Assembly (NCBI GenBank): GCA_015233155.1
Contig: JADFYG010000042.1
Coordinates: forward strand, 1-56,510
Length of the DNA: 56,510 nucleotides
Direction: 5' to 3'
From: Candidatus Rifleibacteriota bacterium
Lineage (GTDB): Bacteria; Muiribacteriota; Ozemobacteria; Ozemobacterales; Ozemobacteraceae
A program made the position numbers and the translations under genes. Every line of letters starts with the position of its first letter. Positions within the stretch are counted from its first letter, which is position 1. The notes beneath the pieces are model-generated. The model ran no database searches. It saw only the letters and a program-made list of their open reading frames with translations, and was not told the DNA's origin. This document shows positions 25,973 to 35,291 of this stretch, piece by piece.

Positions 25973-27734
25973 GAGCGACTTCCCGCCATTTGGCGCGCAA
26001 AACGGCCAATACAAACTCTGGAATAGCAAGCATGCGGCGAAATCGACGGGGCTCCTTCCAAAGCCGGAAGAGCCATTCGCAAGCGAATCGCTGCATCAAC
26101 ACTGGCGCACGCGGCAATGCTCCTGAAATCACATCAAGGCTTCCTCCAACGCCGATAGCGATTCCGCTTCGGAGAAGTCCGCGCAGCCGGCAAATTATCA
26201 GCTCCTGACGTGGAACTCCCATAGCTACCAGAATAATCCTGGGCTGAAGTTCGGCGATCTTTTTCAGTACAAGATCTTCAAGTTCTGAGCCTTCCGCGAA
26301 AAAACCGTGATGAATTCCCGCGACAATGAGACCTGGATAGCGCTCTTTCAGCACTGCTACTGCCTGATCAGCACGCCCCGGCGCTGCACCAAGAAAGAAA
26401 ATATTCCATCCACGCTCGACGGCCCGACAGCAAAGATCATTTACAAGTGCGACCCCGGGAACCCTTCCCGGAAGAGGAATGCCGAGAAAATCCGCACTCC
26501 AGACCAAGCCAGCGCCGTCAGGAACAGTCATATTCGCGCGTTCCATGATTCCGGCGAATCCCTTGTCGTGCAATGCCCGCATTACGGCCAGAGAATCAGC
26601 AGTGATGACATGAAAAAATACGTCACCGGAATCAACGGCTTCAGAAATACGATCAAGAGCGACTACGGGAGTGATAGCATCTATGGCAACTCCGAGAATC
26701 CGGATGCGAGAACCCAATGGCGGCCTGGAAACTACATCACGGCTGGCAAATGTCCGAAAAAAACTGGCGAACATCGCTGAAATCAAAATAATCAGGGAAA
26801 TATAAGCCGGCCACGATGCATGCTGAATAAGCAGAAGACCTCCAAAATTGAGAGTCAGAAATATCATTCCAGTGAAGACTATGACTCGGTCGCGATGGAG
26901 TATCCACCGATAATGTGATTGTCTGGCCGATGGATCTGTCTGATAAAGCTCATTGCCAAGATATGAAAACATGATGATAAAACAGATCGAGGCAAATGGA
27001 TATATCACCACCATGGAAGGTATCAACAGGCCGAACATAAGCAGGCTTTTTGAATTGCCCAGCATCGAAATACCTGCGATCAGATACCCAAGTGGCATAA
27101 GACAGGAATTACCCAGCACATTCCTTTGTCCGTAAACAAAAAGACAAAGCAGGACGGCGGAAATGGTAATCATCGTGATAGTACATATGACCACTTCCGG
27201 AGGAGTCGAAGCCTGATTCGGGAAAAACAGCAGAAATGTCAATCCCGATTCGATACCAAGAAGGAAAGGCATCTCTTCTATTACTGATGCGAGTTTTATG
27301 CACCCGAGAATGATAATAGGCCAGGCAAGCGTCAACAGGATTTCCACCCAGCGTACCGGGTATGAAACCACGATGTCGAAATACGCTCCAACAATGATGA
27401 GCAAAAACTGATATGGCAAAATAACACTCCATGGGGTTTTCCAGAGATCGCGGATGAGACCGAGAATGACAAAACACGCGAGCACGGCCGCCATAGCCAT
27501 AATTTTTGAGGAAACATAAAGACCGGGAGTCAGAAGGGCTCCCGCGATACCACCCAATAATATAAAACCGCCCAGTGACGGTGACCGATACTGGCGCCTT
27601 CCAGTCAGTGAGTTGCGAACGTATCTTCGAATAAGTATCTTGCCGATACCATAAACGATTCCCATTCCGAGCAATGAGAGCAGTAATGTAGAAAGGATCA
27701 TATGCATCTGGATCATATCCGCAGAATAACGCAT
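25950..27734 (-). CDS. Degenerate WecA/MraY-like membrane domain fused to TagA/WecG glycosyltransferase
   Basis: 594 aa. Residues 1 to about 335 are about ten transmembrane helices laid out like the MraY/WecA polyprenyl-phosphate sugar-1-P transferases (RRQYRSPSLGGFILLGG; LGLIRDLWKTPWSVI). The expected DD is RD, and the NxxNxxDGxDGL block appears as EEMPFLLGIESGLTFLL, so the catalytic Asp residues seem lost. Residues about 345-594 are a TagA/WecG/CpsF domain: ILGVAIDAIT, ITADSLAVMRAL, VPDGAGLVWSADFLGIPLPGRVPGVAL, IFFLGAAPGRADQAV, VAMGVPRQE, GVGGSLDVISG. It likely adds ManNAc-like sugar to an undecaprenyl-PP-sugar, with the front domain as membrane anchor (inference). No good ribosome site at Met1. 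Confidence 0.75.
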   Translation of the reverse strand: MRYSADMIQMHMILSTLLLSLLGMGIVYGIGKILIRRYVRNSLTGRRQYRSPSLGGFILLGGIAGALLTPGLYVSSKIMAMAAVLACFVILGLIRDLWKTPWSVILPYQFLLIIVGAYFDIVVSYPVRWVEILLTLAWPIIILGCIKLASVIEEMPFLLGIESGLTFLLFFPNQASTPPEVVICTITMITISAVLLCLFVYGQRNVLGNSCLMPLGYLIAGISMLGNSKSLLMFGLLIPSMVVIYPFASICFIIMFSYLGNELYQTDPSARQSHYRWILHRDRVIVFTGMIFLTLNFGGLLLIQHASWPAYISLIILISAMFASFFRTFASRDVVSRPPLGSRIRILGVAIDAITPVVALDRISEAVDSGDVFFHVITADSLAVMRALHDKGFAGIMERANMTVPDGAGLVWSADFLGIPLPGRVPGVALVNDLCCRAVERGWNIFFLGAAPGRADQAVAVLKERYPGLIVAGIHHGFFAEGSELEDLVLKKIAELQPRIILVAMGVPRQELIICRLRGLLRSGIAIGVGGSLDVISGALPRAPVLMQRFACEWLFRLWKEPRRFRRMLAIPEFVLAVLRAKWREVAPKNNRQL

Positions 27735-27766
27735 TTACATGGTCAATGAAAGAGGAGTTATAAAAC

Positions 27767-27782
27767 GTGTCACATGTGACAC
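27767..27782. promoter_or_regulatory. 16-bp perfect palindrome, candidate operator
   Basis: GTGTCACATGTGACAC is an exact palindrome in the 183-bp divergent gap, 33 bp before one gene and 136 bp before the other. The half sites resemble CRP/FNR-family half sites but in inverted order. A related GTGTGTCATG lies just right of it. A regulator is not identified. Confidence 0.45.
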
Positions 27783-27917
27783 TCCTGGTGTGTCATGTAT
27801 GGCCACCCGATAACGTCGTAGCCGCATAATCCTGTATTTATCGCTAATTTGGAGGTTGGCATGCATCTTGATTAACTGCACACTGCATAGATAAAAATGT
27901 GACAAGGAGAATCAGTC

Positions 27918-29243
27918 ATGAATCAGACAAACGATGTGCCAACATTAAAAAAGGATGTAAACGAGGAGTGCCATGTGAATGGGAACAACGGCGAAAAGAA
28001 TAATGACGGGAATGGCAACAATGGCGAAGAAGGCTTTACAGAATGGCTGCTTGAAAACAATCCTCTTTATCTCGTCAGCGTATTATTGATGTTCCTGGGG
28101 CTTCATCTCGTAAGTCGTGATGCAAGCGGAGAAAACGGCTCAATCTGGACGATCGTCGCCTTCTTCGGAGTGCAGAATGTCTACGAACTGTTCATGATCG
28201 GAATGTCTCTCTATCTGCTTACAGCAAAAATAAACGCCCGTCACGGAAAGATTCTCCTGATACTGGTCCTGTTGTTTCTGACCGATCTGACCTTCTACCA
28301 GGTAAGAATTTCCGCGATGTCGGCGGTTGTTGGGGCCTGGGCTTCCGGGATATATCTGTTTTTGGCCGGAATTAAAATTGCGGCTGCAGTAAAAGTTCTC
28401 GCAATACGCGTTCGCTGGGAGCGACTAATTTATCCGTTAATGGCATTCGCTGTTATCTATTTTTCACCACAGTATCTGTATCATGTAGTTGACGGGATTG
28501 GACTCAAACAAGCAGGAGGGCCAACACCTGTCATACCTTTTTCCGGAGTCCACGAAGTGTATATGATCTGGCTCGTGGCAGCCTTCATCCACATTCCTGT
28601 CATTGTTGGAGCCTGGCGGAAAAATGATCTTGAAGGAACCATCGAAAATCAATATCTTGGTGATGAAAATGGTTTCTACCGTTGGCTGCTTCTTTTCCCG
28701 TTCATAGTGCTTCCGGTTCAACTCATGGTCAACGTCATGAATGATGTCACCGCGAGCAATGCTGCGATCGGCTTTTTGGGCTTCAATCTCGTTCCATATC
28801 TGCTCGTTGCCGTCTTCTTCATTCAATTATTCATTCGAAGCTTCATAGATCAAGTATGGAGCTTGAATTCTTACGATTTTATCGCTTTGACGGTAGTTTT
28901 TTGCTATGCCCTCGGCTCTGAAACGAGTAACAACGCCTTCGCATTTCCATATGCCTTCAACCGATTTCTCATCATACTTGCTCATATTGCCGTCATGGTG
29001 ACTCGCTCAAACCTTGGCAGCGCATGGTTTTTAATGACAGTAGCCGCCTGGTACTCGTTCTCAGGGATCACACATGTCGCCGGAAAAGCGGTCACCTACG
29101 GTCAATCACTTTCAAAGACAGCCTGGGCAGTGATTCTAATGATTGGTTCTTTCGTATTTCTCGGTTTGGGTTTCCTGGTCAGCCTCAAGAGTCACCAAAA
29201 AAAATCTCTCTCTAAAGACGTGCTCGAAACTCCGCAAGAGTAG
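27918..29243 (+). CDS. Unknown polytopic membrane protein
   Basis: 441 aa; AAGGAGA precedes ATG 27918. The first 45 residues are Asn/Gly/Glu-rich (short NGNNGEKNN and NGNNGEE repeats), then about ten to eleven hydrophobic segments follow, from NPLYLVSVLLMFLGLHLVS to AWAVILMIGSFVFLGLGFLVSL. No catalytic motif is visible; the charged C-terminal tail is short. It is preceded by the 27767 palindrome. Its last 32 nt overlap convergently with rmlC, which is tight for unrelated genes. Family not recognised. Confidence 0.7.
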   Translation: MNQTNDVPTLKKDVNEECHVNGNNGEKNNDGNGNNGEEGFTEWLLENNPLYLVSVLLMFLGLHLVSRDASGENGSIWTIVAFFGVQNVYELFMIGMSLYLLTAKINARHGKILLILVLLFLTDLTFYQVRISAMSAVVGAWASGIYLFLAGIKIAAAVKVLAIRVRWERLIYPLMAFAVIYFSPQYLYHVVDGIGLKQAGGPTPVIPFSGVHEVYMIWLVAAFIHIPVIVGAWRKNDLEGTIENQYLGDENGFYRWLLLFPFIVLPVQLMVNVMNDVTASNAAIGFLGFNLVPYLLVAVFFIQLFIRSFIDQVWSLNSYDFIALTVVFCYALGSETSNNAFAFPYAFNRFLIILAHIAVMVTRSNLGSAWFLMTVAAWYSFSGITHVAGKAVTYGQSLSKTAWAVILMIGSFVFLGLGFLVSLKSHQKKSLSKDVLETPQE

Positions 29244-29751
29244 GAAGTCGCTTGTCCTTGTCTGAAAGAATCGGATCGCTGATCGGCCATGTAATAGCGA
29301 GAGCGGGATCATTCCAGATGATTCCGCTCTCATGCTGAGGAGCGTAGAAATCAGTACAAGAATAAACAAATTCGGCAACATCGGTGGTAACACAGTATCC
29401 ATGAGCAAAGCCGGGGGGAATATACAACATGCGCTTATTTTCAGCTGAAAGTTCAATGCCGAGCCAATTGCCGAAAGTTGCAGAACCCGGACGGATATCG
29501 ACGGCGATGTCGTAGACTTCTCCGAGTGTAACCCGAACCAATTTGCCCTGTGCATTCGGATTCTGGAAATGCAATCCACGCAGGGCTCCTTTTCCGGAGC
29601 GGGCATGGTTGTCTTGTACAAACTCAACGTTTATTCCGCCTTCAATGAACTTTTTCTTATGATATGTTTCCATGAAGAATCCACGTGTATCACAAAAGAC
29701 CAGGGGTTCAACTATGATCAGATCTGGAATGGCCGTATTTATAAATTTCAT
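29212..29751 (-). CDS. rfbC: dTDP-4-dehydrorhamnose 3,5-epimerase
   Basis: 179 aa cupin-fold enzyme of dTDP-L-rhamnose synthesis. Landmarks are IIEPLVFCDTRGFFMETYHKKKF-type start, FVQDNHARSGKGALRGLHFQ, GEVYDIAVDIRPGSATFGNWLGIELSAEN, IPPGFAHGYCV and SGIIWNDPALAI. The His/Asp pair of the active site (RGLHFQ and VDIR) is kept. AGGAAAG precedes ATG 29751. It is the last of three rml genes on this strand, 34 bp after rmlA. Confidence 0.93.
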   Translation of the reverse strand: MKFINTAIPDLIIVEPLVFCDTRGFFMETYHKKKFIEGGINVEFVQDNHARSGKGALRGLHFQNPNAQGKLVRVTLGEVYDIAVDIRPGSATFGNWLGIELSAENKRMLYIPPGFAHGYCVTTDVAEFVYSCTDFYAPQHESGIIWNDPALAITWPISDPILSDKDKRLPTLAEFRARL

Positions 29752-29785
29752 AGAATCGTCTTTCCTGGCACACTAATAGCCGGAT

Positions 29786-30652
29786 TTACTCGGTCAACAG
29801 ATGCAACAGATACTTTCCATAATCATTTTTCGCGAGTGGCAATGCAAGTTTCTCGAGCTGAGCAAGATCGATAAAACCCATGCGCCAGGCAATTTCTTCG
29901 ATACAACCGACTTTCAACCCCTGCCGTTCTTCGATTGTCTGGATGTAATTTGACGCCTGAAGCAGACTCTCATGCGTTCCGGTATCAAGCCATGCCATTC
30001 CACGCATCATCTTGAGAACACGCAAAGAACCATCCTCCAGATACCTGCGATTCAAATCTGTGATTTCGAGTTCACCGCGTGCGGACGGTTTCTGTTGCGC
30101 GGCAAAATCACAAGCGCGCGAATCATAGAAATACAATCCGGGAACGGCAAAAGACGACTTGGGTCTGCTCGGCTTTTCTTCAATCGAGACTGCCTTTCCG
30201 ATCGCATCGAATTCAACCACTCCATATCTTTCCGGATCACGAACAGAATAGCCAAAAATACAACCGCCGTGCGTGATGCCGGCTGCGTCTCTCAGTATGC
30301 CACCCAAGCCTGCTCCATGAAATATGTTGTCCCCAAGAATAAGACAGCTTGGCTGTTTCCCAATGAAATCGCGGCCAATTATGAATGCCTGAGCCAATCC
30401 CTCCGGTTTGGGTTGAACAGCATACGAAAATTTCATGCCAAGCTGTGAACCATCTTCGAGCAGTCGCTTAAATTGTGGCGTATCTTCAGGAGTCGAGATT
30501 ATTAAAACTTCACGAATCCCTGCAAGCATAAGCGTCGACAAAGGGTAATATATCATCGGCTTGTCGTAGATCGGCATCAATTGCTTGCTGACGACGCGGG
30601 TAAGCGGGTGAAGCCTGGAACCGGAGCCTCCGGCTAAAATTATACCCCTCAT
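29786..30652 (-). CDS. rfbA: Glucose-1-phosphate thymidylyltransferase
   Basis: 288 aa nucleotidyltransferase that makes dTDP-glucose, the first step of the rhamnose pathway. Landmarks are the signature [104 protein letters not shown] and [11 protein letters not shown]. Full length for RmlA. AAAGGAA precedes ATG 30652. It is placed between the rmlD fusion and rmlC; rmlB is not in the window. Confidence 0.94.
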   Translation of the reverse strand: MRGIILAGGSGSRLHPLTRVVSKQLMPIYDKPMIYYPLSTLMLAGIREVLIISTPEDTPQFKRLLEDGSQLGMKFSYAVQPKPEGLAQAFIIGRDFIGKQPSCLILGDNIFHGAGLGGILRDAAGITHGGCIFGYSVRDPERYGVVEFDAIGKAVSIEEKPSRPKSSFAVPGLYFYDSRACDFAAQQKPSARGELEITDLNRRYLEDGSLRVLKMMRGMAWLDTGTHESLLQASNYIQTIEERQGLKVGCIEEIAWRMGFIDLAQLEKLALPLAKNDYGKYLLHLLTE

Positions 30653-30706
30653 GATTTTTCGTTCCTTTGCTGAAAATATTGATGTCCATTTTTTATATAT
30701 AACAAA

Positions 30707-32476
30707 TCACGCATGTTTGTATAACTCATCGATTACCTTGGTCAGACTTTCTTCCCATGGCGGAGTGACGACTCCGAAACAGTCGCAAATTCTTGAACAG
30801 TCGAGCCTCGAGTTGGCAGGACGCTTTGCTGGAGTCGGATACTGACTGGTACTTATTTTATCTACGGCACTGACTTTGAAAGTTTCATGGCGTCGTGCCA
30901 GTTCCAGAATTTTCAGTGTAAATCCGTGCCAGGTTGTTTCCCCGGCGTCGCAATAATGGTAGGTACCCCATGGTATGTATTCTTCATGACAGATTCGTTC
31001 GGCAATAGTGATCAGGGCCGCTGCGAGATCACTTGCCGATGTCGGACATCCATGCTGATCGCCGACAATTCTCAGCGTATCCCGCTCACGGGCCAGACGC
31101 AGGATTGTTTTTACGAAGTTATGTCCGTGAGCACTGTAAAGCCATGATGTACGAACAATCAGATGTCGTGGAAGTACTGAACGAACTGCAGTTTCACCTT
31201 CCGCCTTCGAAACGGCATATGCGCCCTGTGGGTTCACAATATCCGTTTCTATATATGGCACCATACTGGTTCCATCGAATACGTAGTCCGTCGAAACATG
31301 AATCATTGGAATGTCAGCAGCCACACAAGACGCAGCAAGTAGTGCGGGACCGTCACGATTGACGGACTGACACAAGGACTGCTCCGTTTCAGCCTTGTCG
31401 ACAGCGGTATACGCAGCAGCATTTATGACCAGATCGAAACGTCCGACATTCAAAAAGCTTTTTACAGCGCAAGCATTCGTAATATCCAGATCGGACAGGT
31501 CAACCGCTGTTACCATGAATCGATCCGGTGAAGCTAATCTCCGAAGCTCTGTGCCGAGTTGTCCGTTAGCTCCGGTGATAAGTAATCGCATGACTGCCAT
31601 ATTTGAGGGCTCCTCAATTTTCACTCCAAAATCGGGTGCAGATTCAACAGAAGACACAGTATTCGTCGCATTGGAGGAAAGTTCGTGAAGAGGGGCAATA
31701 GAGCGGGCCTGTACTTTTTCCCATGGGATGCCGGAAAGTTCGTTTTCGGTGTCCTGAAGGCGCTCAAACAGAAGACGCATCGATTCCAGAAGTTGATCAT
31801 TACGAAAGACGCGCTCGTCAGCAAACGGGACCGGTCGGGCTTTTCCGATCAGGAAACGCATACGGCCATGACTCGGAATTGTTCCGCCGACAGGAAGAAT
31901 ATTTGCCGTGTTTTCGAAAGCAACAGGAGCAATCATCGCGCCGCTCATGCGAGCAAGCAGGGCGACAATCGCCATTCTATCCGCAATCTCTGAACGAGGA
32001 CACACAATGAACGTGGACTGTCGACCTCTCTTAAGTGCTGTACGGGCAAAACGTCGCGCCTGAAACAATCCATTCCCACGGATGTGCGGAGCCCCGAAAT
32101 ACAGCAGCTGAAACATAATGTCAACTGGTCCTGCAAATGGCAGGAGCCGAGGCATGGTTAAAAGAGGTATGACAAATGGTTCCGTCTCCGGCTGATTCGA
32201 TGACATTCGCCATCGCGACGGGGGAAGCAAGATTTTAGCAGGCCCGAGAAATTGTTCCCCCATGGAAAGAAAGCAATGTGAAGCTCCGGGAAAGAACAGG
32301 TTCAGTAATAGTGGGTCAAGCTGGCTTGCAAAGCGGCTGAAATAAATTACGGGTTCGATGCTGGTGTCAAACGATTCCCAGCCAAGGCACGATACTTGGA
32401 GATCGTAAAACGACAAGAATATACGAGTCAGCCATTTTGCTGATCGCTGACCGGAATCAATATTCATAAAGGGCAT
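30707..32476 (-). CDS. rfbD: Degenerate PlsC-like domain fused to dTDP-4-dehydrorhamnose reductase
   Basis: 589 aa. Residues about 293-589 are RmlD: LLITGANGQLGTELRRL, LVINAAAYTAVDKAE, IHVSTDYVFDG, GAYAVSKAEGE (Tyr/Lys catalytic pair) and RTSWLYSAHGHNFV. Residues 1 to about 260 resemble a 1-acylglycerol-3-phosphate acyltransferase: YFSRFASQLDPLLL sits where NHxSxxD is expected, followed by LPFAG, IVCPRSEI and APVAFENTANILP plus IGKARPVPF. The catalytic His of the H-x4-D motif is Phe, so acyl transfer is unlikely. GAGGAG lies 9 nt before the in-frame ATG at 31600, so a separate RmlD could also be made. Heads the rml operon. Confidence 0.8.
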   Translation of the reverse strand: MPFMNIDSGQRSAKWLTRIFLSFYDLQVSCLGWESFDTSIEPVIYFSRFASQLDPLLLNLFFPGASHCFLSMGEQFLGPAKILLPPSRWRMSSNQPETEPFVIPLLTMPRLLPFAGPVDIMFQLLYFGAPHIRGNGLFQARRFARTALKRGRQSTFIVCPRSEIADRMAIVALLARMSGAMIAPVAFENTANILPVGGTIPSHGRMRFLIGKARPVPFADERVFRNDQLLESMRLLFERLQDTENELSGIPWEKVQARSIAPLHELSSNATNTVSSVESAPDFGVKIEEPSNMAVMRLLITGANGQLGTELRRLASPDRFMVTAVDLSDLDITNACAVKSFLNVGRFDLVINAAAYTAVDKAETEQSLCQSVNRDGPALLAASCVAADIPMIHVSTDYVFDGTSMVPYIETDIVNPQGAYAVSKAEGETAVRSVLPRHLIVRTSWLYSAHGHNFVKTILRLARERDTLRIVGDQHGCPTSASDLAAALITIAERICHEEYIPWGTYHYCDAGETTWHGFTLKILELARRHETFKVSAVDKISTSQYPTPAKRPANSRLDCSRICDCFGVVTPPWEESLTKVIDELYKHA

Positions 32477-32532
32477 GATAATTACTTAAGGCCGGTATTG
32501 ATGCTGGAAACAAATTCAATGCTGAAATTTAG

Positions 32533-33129
32533 TCAGGAATCCCGGTGACGTTCCGGAATACGGCTAAATATACGATTCAGATCGTAACGCTGCATCAATT
32601 CAGAGAAAATAAACGCATTTAAAATATCACGACGTGACATTTTGTGTTTATCCCTGGAAACATTTCTGACCGGGTTCTGACGTGGGTGCCAACCTCCTTG
32701 GGGAACTTTGGTGCCGTCGACGACACCGGTAAAAACCGGAGTCTCGTTAATACAAGGGCACTCTGATGAAGAATATCCGATTTCAGACTGACGTCGTCCG
32801 GCAGATAATCCCCGCTCCTGACCAGATATTTTTACCTTCTTCTGTCGCTTCAAATCAGGCAAGACCGGCAATGATAGAACAGGGGGCGAACATGCAACCA
32901 TTTGTCGCATTTCCATGATGGATTTTTCGTCGGTCATTTCGCATCCATTTTCCTGGATTTTTTCCTGCTTTTTCTGTTGCTCTTTTTGATCCAGTTGCAT
33001 CAGCGAGAAAAGCTCATTTTCAGAAACAGAATCGCCGCTCTTTGTGGAATCGTTTTTTATCTTCGCTATTTCGGAAAGAACCGAAAAAACGATGACTATC
33101 AGCGCAAGTATCAGTTTAATCTCGGCCAC
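32533..33129 (-). CDS. Hypothetical protein with N-terminal membrane anchor
   Basis: 198 aa. One N-terminal hydrophobic helix (IKLILALIVIVFSVLSEIA) is followed by a Lys/Glu/Gln-rich linker, a Pro-rich centre and a C-terminal block DILNAFIFSELMQRYDLNRI with an RIPERH end that looks conserved. No enzyme motif. It lies 84 bp downstream of floA on the same strand and is probably the last gene of the NfeD/flotillin operon, which suggests a membrane-associated role. Family not recognised. Confidence 0.6.
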   Translation of the reverse strand: MAEIKLILALIVIVFSVLSEIAKIKNDSTKSGDSVSENELFSLMQLDQKEQQKKQEKIQENGCEMTDEKSIMEMRQMVACSPPVLSLPVLPDLKRQKKVKISGQERGLSAGRRQSEIGYSSSECPCINETPVFTGVVDGTKVPQGGWHPRQNPVRNVSRDKHKMSRRDILNAFIFSELMQRYDLNRIFSRIPERHRDS

Positions 33130-33213
33130 GATTCGTCCTTTGTAACACTGCCTGTAATAGCATCTGCATTTTTTTAAATTATAGACGCCTGAAAAAATAA
33201 AAGATCTGAAAAA

Positions 33214-34191
33214 TCAATTTTTGCCTGGAAGTGGCGTGTCTGTCATAGTAGCGAAAGTCTTTCGCATTTCTGTATCAGCGTTTATATTCTTCAGTGTGTA
33301 ATAATCCAGTATACCAAGATTGCCATCGGCCAAAGCCGCTGCAATCGATTTTGGGACAAAAGCTTCAGCTTCAACCAATTTCGCGCGCATTTCCTGTTCG
33401 GCTGCACGCATTTCCTGTTCGCGGGCCTCCGCCATGGCGCGACGCTCTGCAGCTTTTGCCTGAGCGATCTTCATGTCTGCCTCAGCCTGGTCAATCAGCA
33501 ATTTTGCTCCGATGTTGCTGCCGATATCGACGTCAGCGATATCGATAGAAAGGATTTCGTAAGCCGTCTTGGCCTCGAGTCCTTTTTCCTGGATCGTTTT
33601 TGAAATGCGCTCAGGATTTTCGAGAATTTCTTTGTGGCTGGCAGAGCCTATTGTCGTGACAATACCTTCACCGACACGAGCCAAAATAGTTTCTTCAGTA
33701 GCCCCACCGATCAACTTCGTGATATCAGCCTTGACCGTTATTCTTGCGATAACCTTCACCTGAATACCATTCTTGGCCACGGCTGTAACTTCAGGGGTTG
33801 TAATGACCTTTGGCGTAACACACATCTTCACTGCTTCCTGAACATTGCGGCCAGCTAAATCTATCGCGGTTGCCTGCTTGAATGTCAGGGGAATTCCAGC
33901 CCGCTGGGCCATTATTAGTGCAGTAACAACGCGCTGCACGTTTCCGCCGGCAAGATAATGCGATTCCAGCGATTGCAATTGAAGATCAATACCACCCTTA
34001 TGGCCCATTATAGCCGGATTGATGATTTCCCGTGGAACGACACCCCGCAACCGCATGGCGATGAGATCAGTTAATCCGACTGGTACTCCGGACGCAATGG
34101 CTGAAATCCAGAGCCCCATCGGGACGAAATAGCTTAGAATAAAAAAACAGATAATACCGCTGAATATTATAAGGATGTACAAACCCTCCAT
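33214..34191 (-). CDS. floA: Flotillin-like protein FloA
   Basis: 325 aa. An N-terminal hairpin in the membrane ([28 protein letters not shown]) is followed by the FloA core: [81 protein letters not shown] and [27 protein letters not shown] coiled coil rich in Ala/Glu/Arg (about 235-290) drives oligomerisation. It is an SPFH-family organiser of membrane microdomains, normally encoded next to NfeD as here. GAGGAGGG lies before ATG 34191, directly after the stop of a 29-codon ORF. Confidence 0.93.
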   Translation of the reverse strand: MEGLYILIIFSGIICFFILSYFVPMGLWISAIASGVPVGLTDLIAMRLRGVVPREIINPAIMGHKGGIDLQLQSLESHYLAGGNVQRVVTALIMAQRAGIPLTFKQATAIDLAGRNVQEAVKMCVTPKVITTPEVTAVAKNGIQVKVIARITVKADITKLIGGATEETILARVGEGIVTTIGSASHKEILENPERISKTIQEKGLEAKTAYEILSIDIADVDIGSNIGAKLLIDQAEADMKIAQAKAAERRAMAEAREQEMRAAEQEMRAKLVEAEAFVPKSIAAALADGNLGILDYYTLKNINADTEMRKTFATMTDTPLPGKN

Positions 34192-34206
34192 CAGAGAAGG
34201 CCCTCC

Positions 34207-34296
34207 TCAGAGAAACGTAATTTCAATGCCTTTATAATCACGGATTACACGGGCAAAGTCAAGCATAGTATCTGTTATTCTCTTTAACAATTCCAT
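34207..34296 (-). CDS. 29-codon small ORF between nfeD and floA
   Basis: Reads MELLKRITDTMLDFARVIRD, then nine more residues to TFL. GAGGTG sits exactly 6 nt before its ATG (34296), and its TGA at 34209-34207 is followed at once by the floA ribosome site GAGGAGG. It looks like an amphipathic helix and may be a small membrane-associated peptide or a leader that couples floA translation. The rest of the 196-bp gap holds nothing else. Confidence 0.5.
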   Translation of the reverse strand: MELLKRITDTMLDFARVIRDYKGIEITFL

Positions 34297-34387
34297 GAGT
34301 TGCACCTCGAATTTCATTTCGGGCGCAAAATAATCTGTCCCTTCTTCTAGCTGGCCTCAAATGAGTAATTTTCACTCCGCTATTTGC

Positions 34388-35122
34388 CTAAATGGCAATT
34401 ACCACAAGGTTGTTGTTTTTCTGGCGAACAACACGAATTTTTGTGCCGCGCGGAATAAAATCTCCCTCGGATACCACATCGATACGTCTTCCGCAGATAT
34501 TGGCAATTCCTGAAGGCCGAAGATCGCTTGAAGCAATACCTTCCTGACCGACCAACTCGGAAAAATCCTGTACCGCCGTGTATCCGTCCTCAATGGAAAT
34601 CTTGGTATTCAACACGAATTTCTTTCCAAAAGTGGTATATGGAAAAACGTAAAGTGTCCAGAAAACTATGACTACCAGGGCTCCAACCGATGTCATCGTA
34701 TATAAAATAGCGGCCTGGGTGCTAAGCTTCCAGAAGGCAAGGCACATACCTGCCAGGATCGCGATAATGCCTATGATCGCAGGAACTCCAAAACCCGGAA
34801 TAAGTGTCACCTCAACAAACAGAAGAATCAGACCTGTCAGGAGCAGACCTCCGACTATCATGCCGATCGGAAGTTCCTCTGATTCATCGTTTTTTGCTGC
34901 AATCGGAGCCCCAGAATGGGTGAAAGAAGCCGTGTCCGTCACATATGTTTCTGCAACGCTTTCCGAAGCCTTTTTCGGAATGAGTTCGCCGTCGGAAAAG
35001 TTCTGAGCATGACAAAGTGTTACCAGTATTGGAATGAGTAATATGACTCCCGCCAAAGTCAGTCTTGAAAATGAAAAAAAGCGATTGTGATAAGACATCA
35101 TAACGGATCTCATTGTATTCAC
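34388..35122 (-). CDS. NfeD-family membrane protein (short form)
   Basis: 244 aa from GTG 35122 with GGGGGGAG five nt upstream. N-terminal signal-like helix (LTLAGVILLIPILVTLCHAQ), a soluble linker, then helices IGMIVGGLLLTGLILLFVEV, IPGFGVPAIIGIIAILAGMCLAFW and AILYTMTSVGALVVIVFWTLYVFP. The C-terminal OB-fold NfeD domain has GQEGIASSDLRPSGIANICGRRIDVVSEGDFIPRGTKIRVV. The PGFGVPAIIG motif and the OB fold are diagnostic. It works with flotillins at membranes, and floA is the next full gene. It may be co-transcribed with the longer nfeD 169 bp upstream. Confidence 0.88.
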   Translation of the reverse strand: MNTMRSVMMSYHNRFFSFSRLTLAGVILLIPILVTLCHAQNFSDGELIPKKASESVAETYVTDTASFTHSGAPIAAKNDESEELPIGMIVGGLLLTGLILLFVEVTLIPGFGVPAIIGIIAILAGMCLAFWKLSTQAAILYTMTSVGALVVIVFWTLYVFPYTTFGKKFVLNTKISIEDGYTAVQDFSELVGQEGIASSDLRPSGIANICGRRIDVVSEGDFIPRGTKIRVVRQKNNNLVVIAI

Positions 35123-35291
35123 GGTTTCTCCCCCCCTGTTGGCAGGCGATCAATAAGCTGAAAGATATTGTGGCCACTCTTACAGGCGATTATAAGAAAT
35201 ATAATCGTATCTTAACATGACGTAAATATGTGAATACAACTCAGCGGCAGTCGCTGCGGTGAAATTTCTTTTGGGGAACATCTGCAATTAT

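Noticed and set aside
27855..27872. Sigma-54-like TTGGCATGCATCTTGAT upstream of the membrane protein
   Set aside because: The -24 element fits but the invariant -12 GC is GA, so I do not call it a promoter.
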